12,903 nucleotides of DNA, from positions 1 through 12,903 of the forward strand of contig URSN01000050.1 of NCBI GenBank assembly GCA_900550525.1, written 5' to 3'. Source of the stretch: an uncultured Eubacteriales bacterium. Lineage in GTDB: Bacteria; Bacillota; Clostridia; Christensenellales; CAG-138. The notes below the pieces were generated by a model. It searched no databases, was not told the origin of the DNA, and was given only the letters and a program-made list of their open reading frames with translations. A program made the translations under genes and the position numbers. Below, in pieces: positions 12,677 through 12,903 of the stretch (its first letter is position 1; every line of letters starts with the position of its first letter).

Positions 12677-12903
12677 CGCTGCTGCTGGCGGGCCTGCTGA
12701 TCTGGGCCGCGGTATGGGCGGTATCCGCGCTGCGCGCCGCGCCGGCGGGCGGGGACGCGGCGGCATCGGCCGCGCCCACGGCAACGCCGCCCGCCCTTGC
12801 GGAGGGGACGGCGAGCCCCGGCGCGACGGAGGAGCCGACGGCGCCGCCCGCGGCCGCGCCGCCGCCCACGCCCGCGCCGCCCGGCGAGCAGGAGGGCCAG
12901 GCC
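12643..12903 (+). CDS. Membrane-anchored or secreted protein with Ala/Pro-rich linker (3' end missing)
   Basis: Eighty-seven codons are visible and the frame is still open at the window end. The N-terminus is MLQKSLKWMVLTLLLAGLLI, a short basic stretch followed by a hydrophobic helix of about 20-25 residues. It acts either as an uncleaved anchor or a signal peptide; no lipobox cysteine is seen. From about residue 33 the chain is a low-complexity Ala, Pro, Thr and Glu linker of the kind that places a catalytic or binding domain outside the membrane in envelope proteins. The domain itself lies beyond the window, so no function can be assigned. GGGGAG lies 10 nt before the ATG, and a good promoter lies upstream. 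The start overlaps the end of the polyvalent frame by 34 bp in another reading frame, which supports that frame's end being accidental. Confidence 0.7.
   Translation, partial: MLQKSLKWMVLTLLLAGLLIWAAVWAVSALRAAPAGGDAAASAAPTATPPALAEGTASPGATEEPTAPPAAAPPPTPAPPGEQEGQA

Overview
The window is very GC-rich bacterial DNA (codons dominated by G or C in third position, GTG starts beside ATG, AGGAGG-type ribosome binding sites). The gene set points to a high-GC member of the Bacillota, probably Clostridia. It includes an RqcP-type S4 protein, a TPP-riboswitch-controlled ThiT, a fused IspD-IspF, a membrane-anchored M15 peptidase, sigma-A-type promoters with 17-bp spacers, and a tRNA gene with encoded CCA. 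The genus cannot be told from this sequence.

Left part, 1-5000. A 5'-truncated gene of unknown function (plus strand) converges on an M15 peptidase gene (minus strand). Upstream of the peptidase on the minus strand is thiT, the substrate-binding subunit of an ECF thiamine transporter. It is preceded by a complete control region: promoter, TPP riboswitch, and an intrinsic terminator just before the ribosome binding site. Facing away from it, and sharing a palindromic pair of -35 boxes, is a plus-strand promoter for rqcP (ribosome rescue) and ispDF (isoprenoid precursor synthesis), which are 4 nt apart and probably translationally coupled.

Middle part, 4960-8920. A strong TTGACA-17-TATAGT promoter precedes three plus-strand genes: a stand-alone CAT/E2-fold acyltransferase-like protein in which the usual catalytic His position carries Glu, an acyl-CoA ligase with all its adenylation motifs, and a large GNAT-like protein. 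The first two overlap by 11 bp. They look like one acyl-activation and acyl-transfer pathway whose product is unknown.

Right part, 9058-12903. A tRNA-Val(CAC) gene with its own promoter and terminator is followed by an accessory island of about 3.3 kb with lower GC and different codon use. The island holds a truncated gene for a phage/ICE-type polyvalent protein: an ADP-ribosyltransferase-like domain flanked by two related LPD3-like domains. Head-to-head with it, at about 9412-10205 on the minus strand, lies a decayed second copy of the same gene with stop codons, frameshifts and the ADP-ribosyltransferase part deleted. The surviving reading frame lacks a convincing start and ends by running through the TTGAAA-17-TATTAT promoter of the next host gene, a membrane-anchored protein cut off by the window end. 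The island therefore looks like mobile-element debris parked between a tRNA gene and a resident gene.
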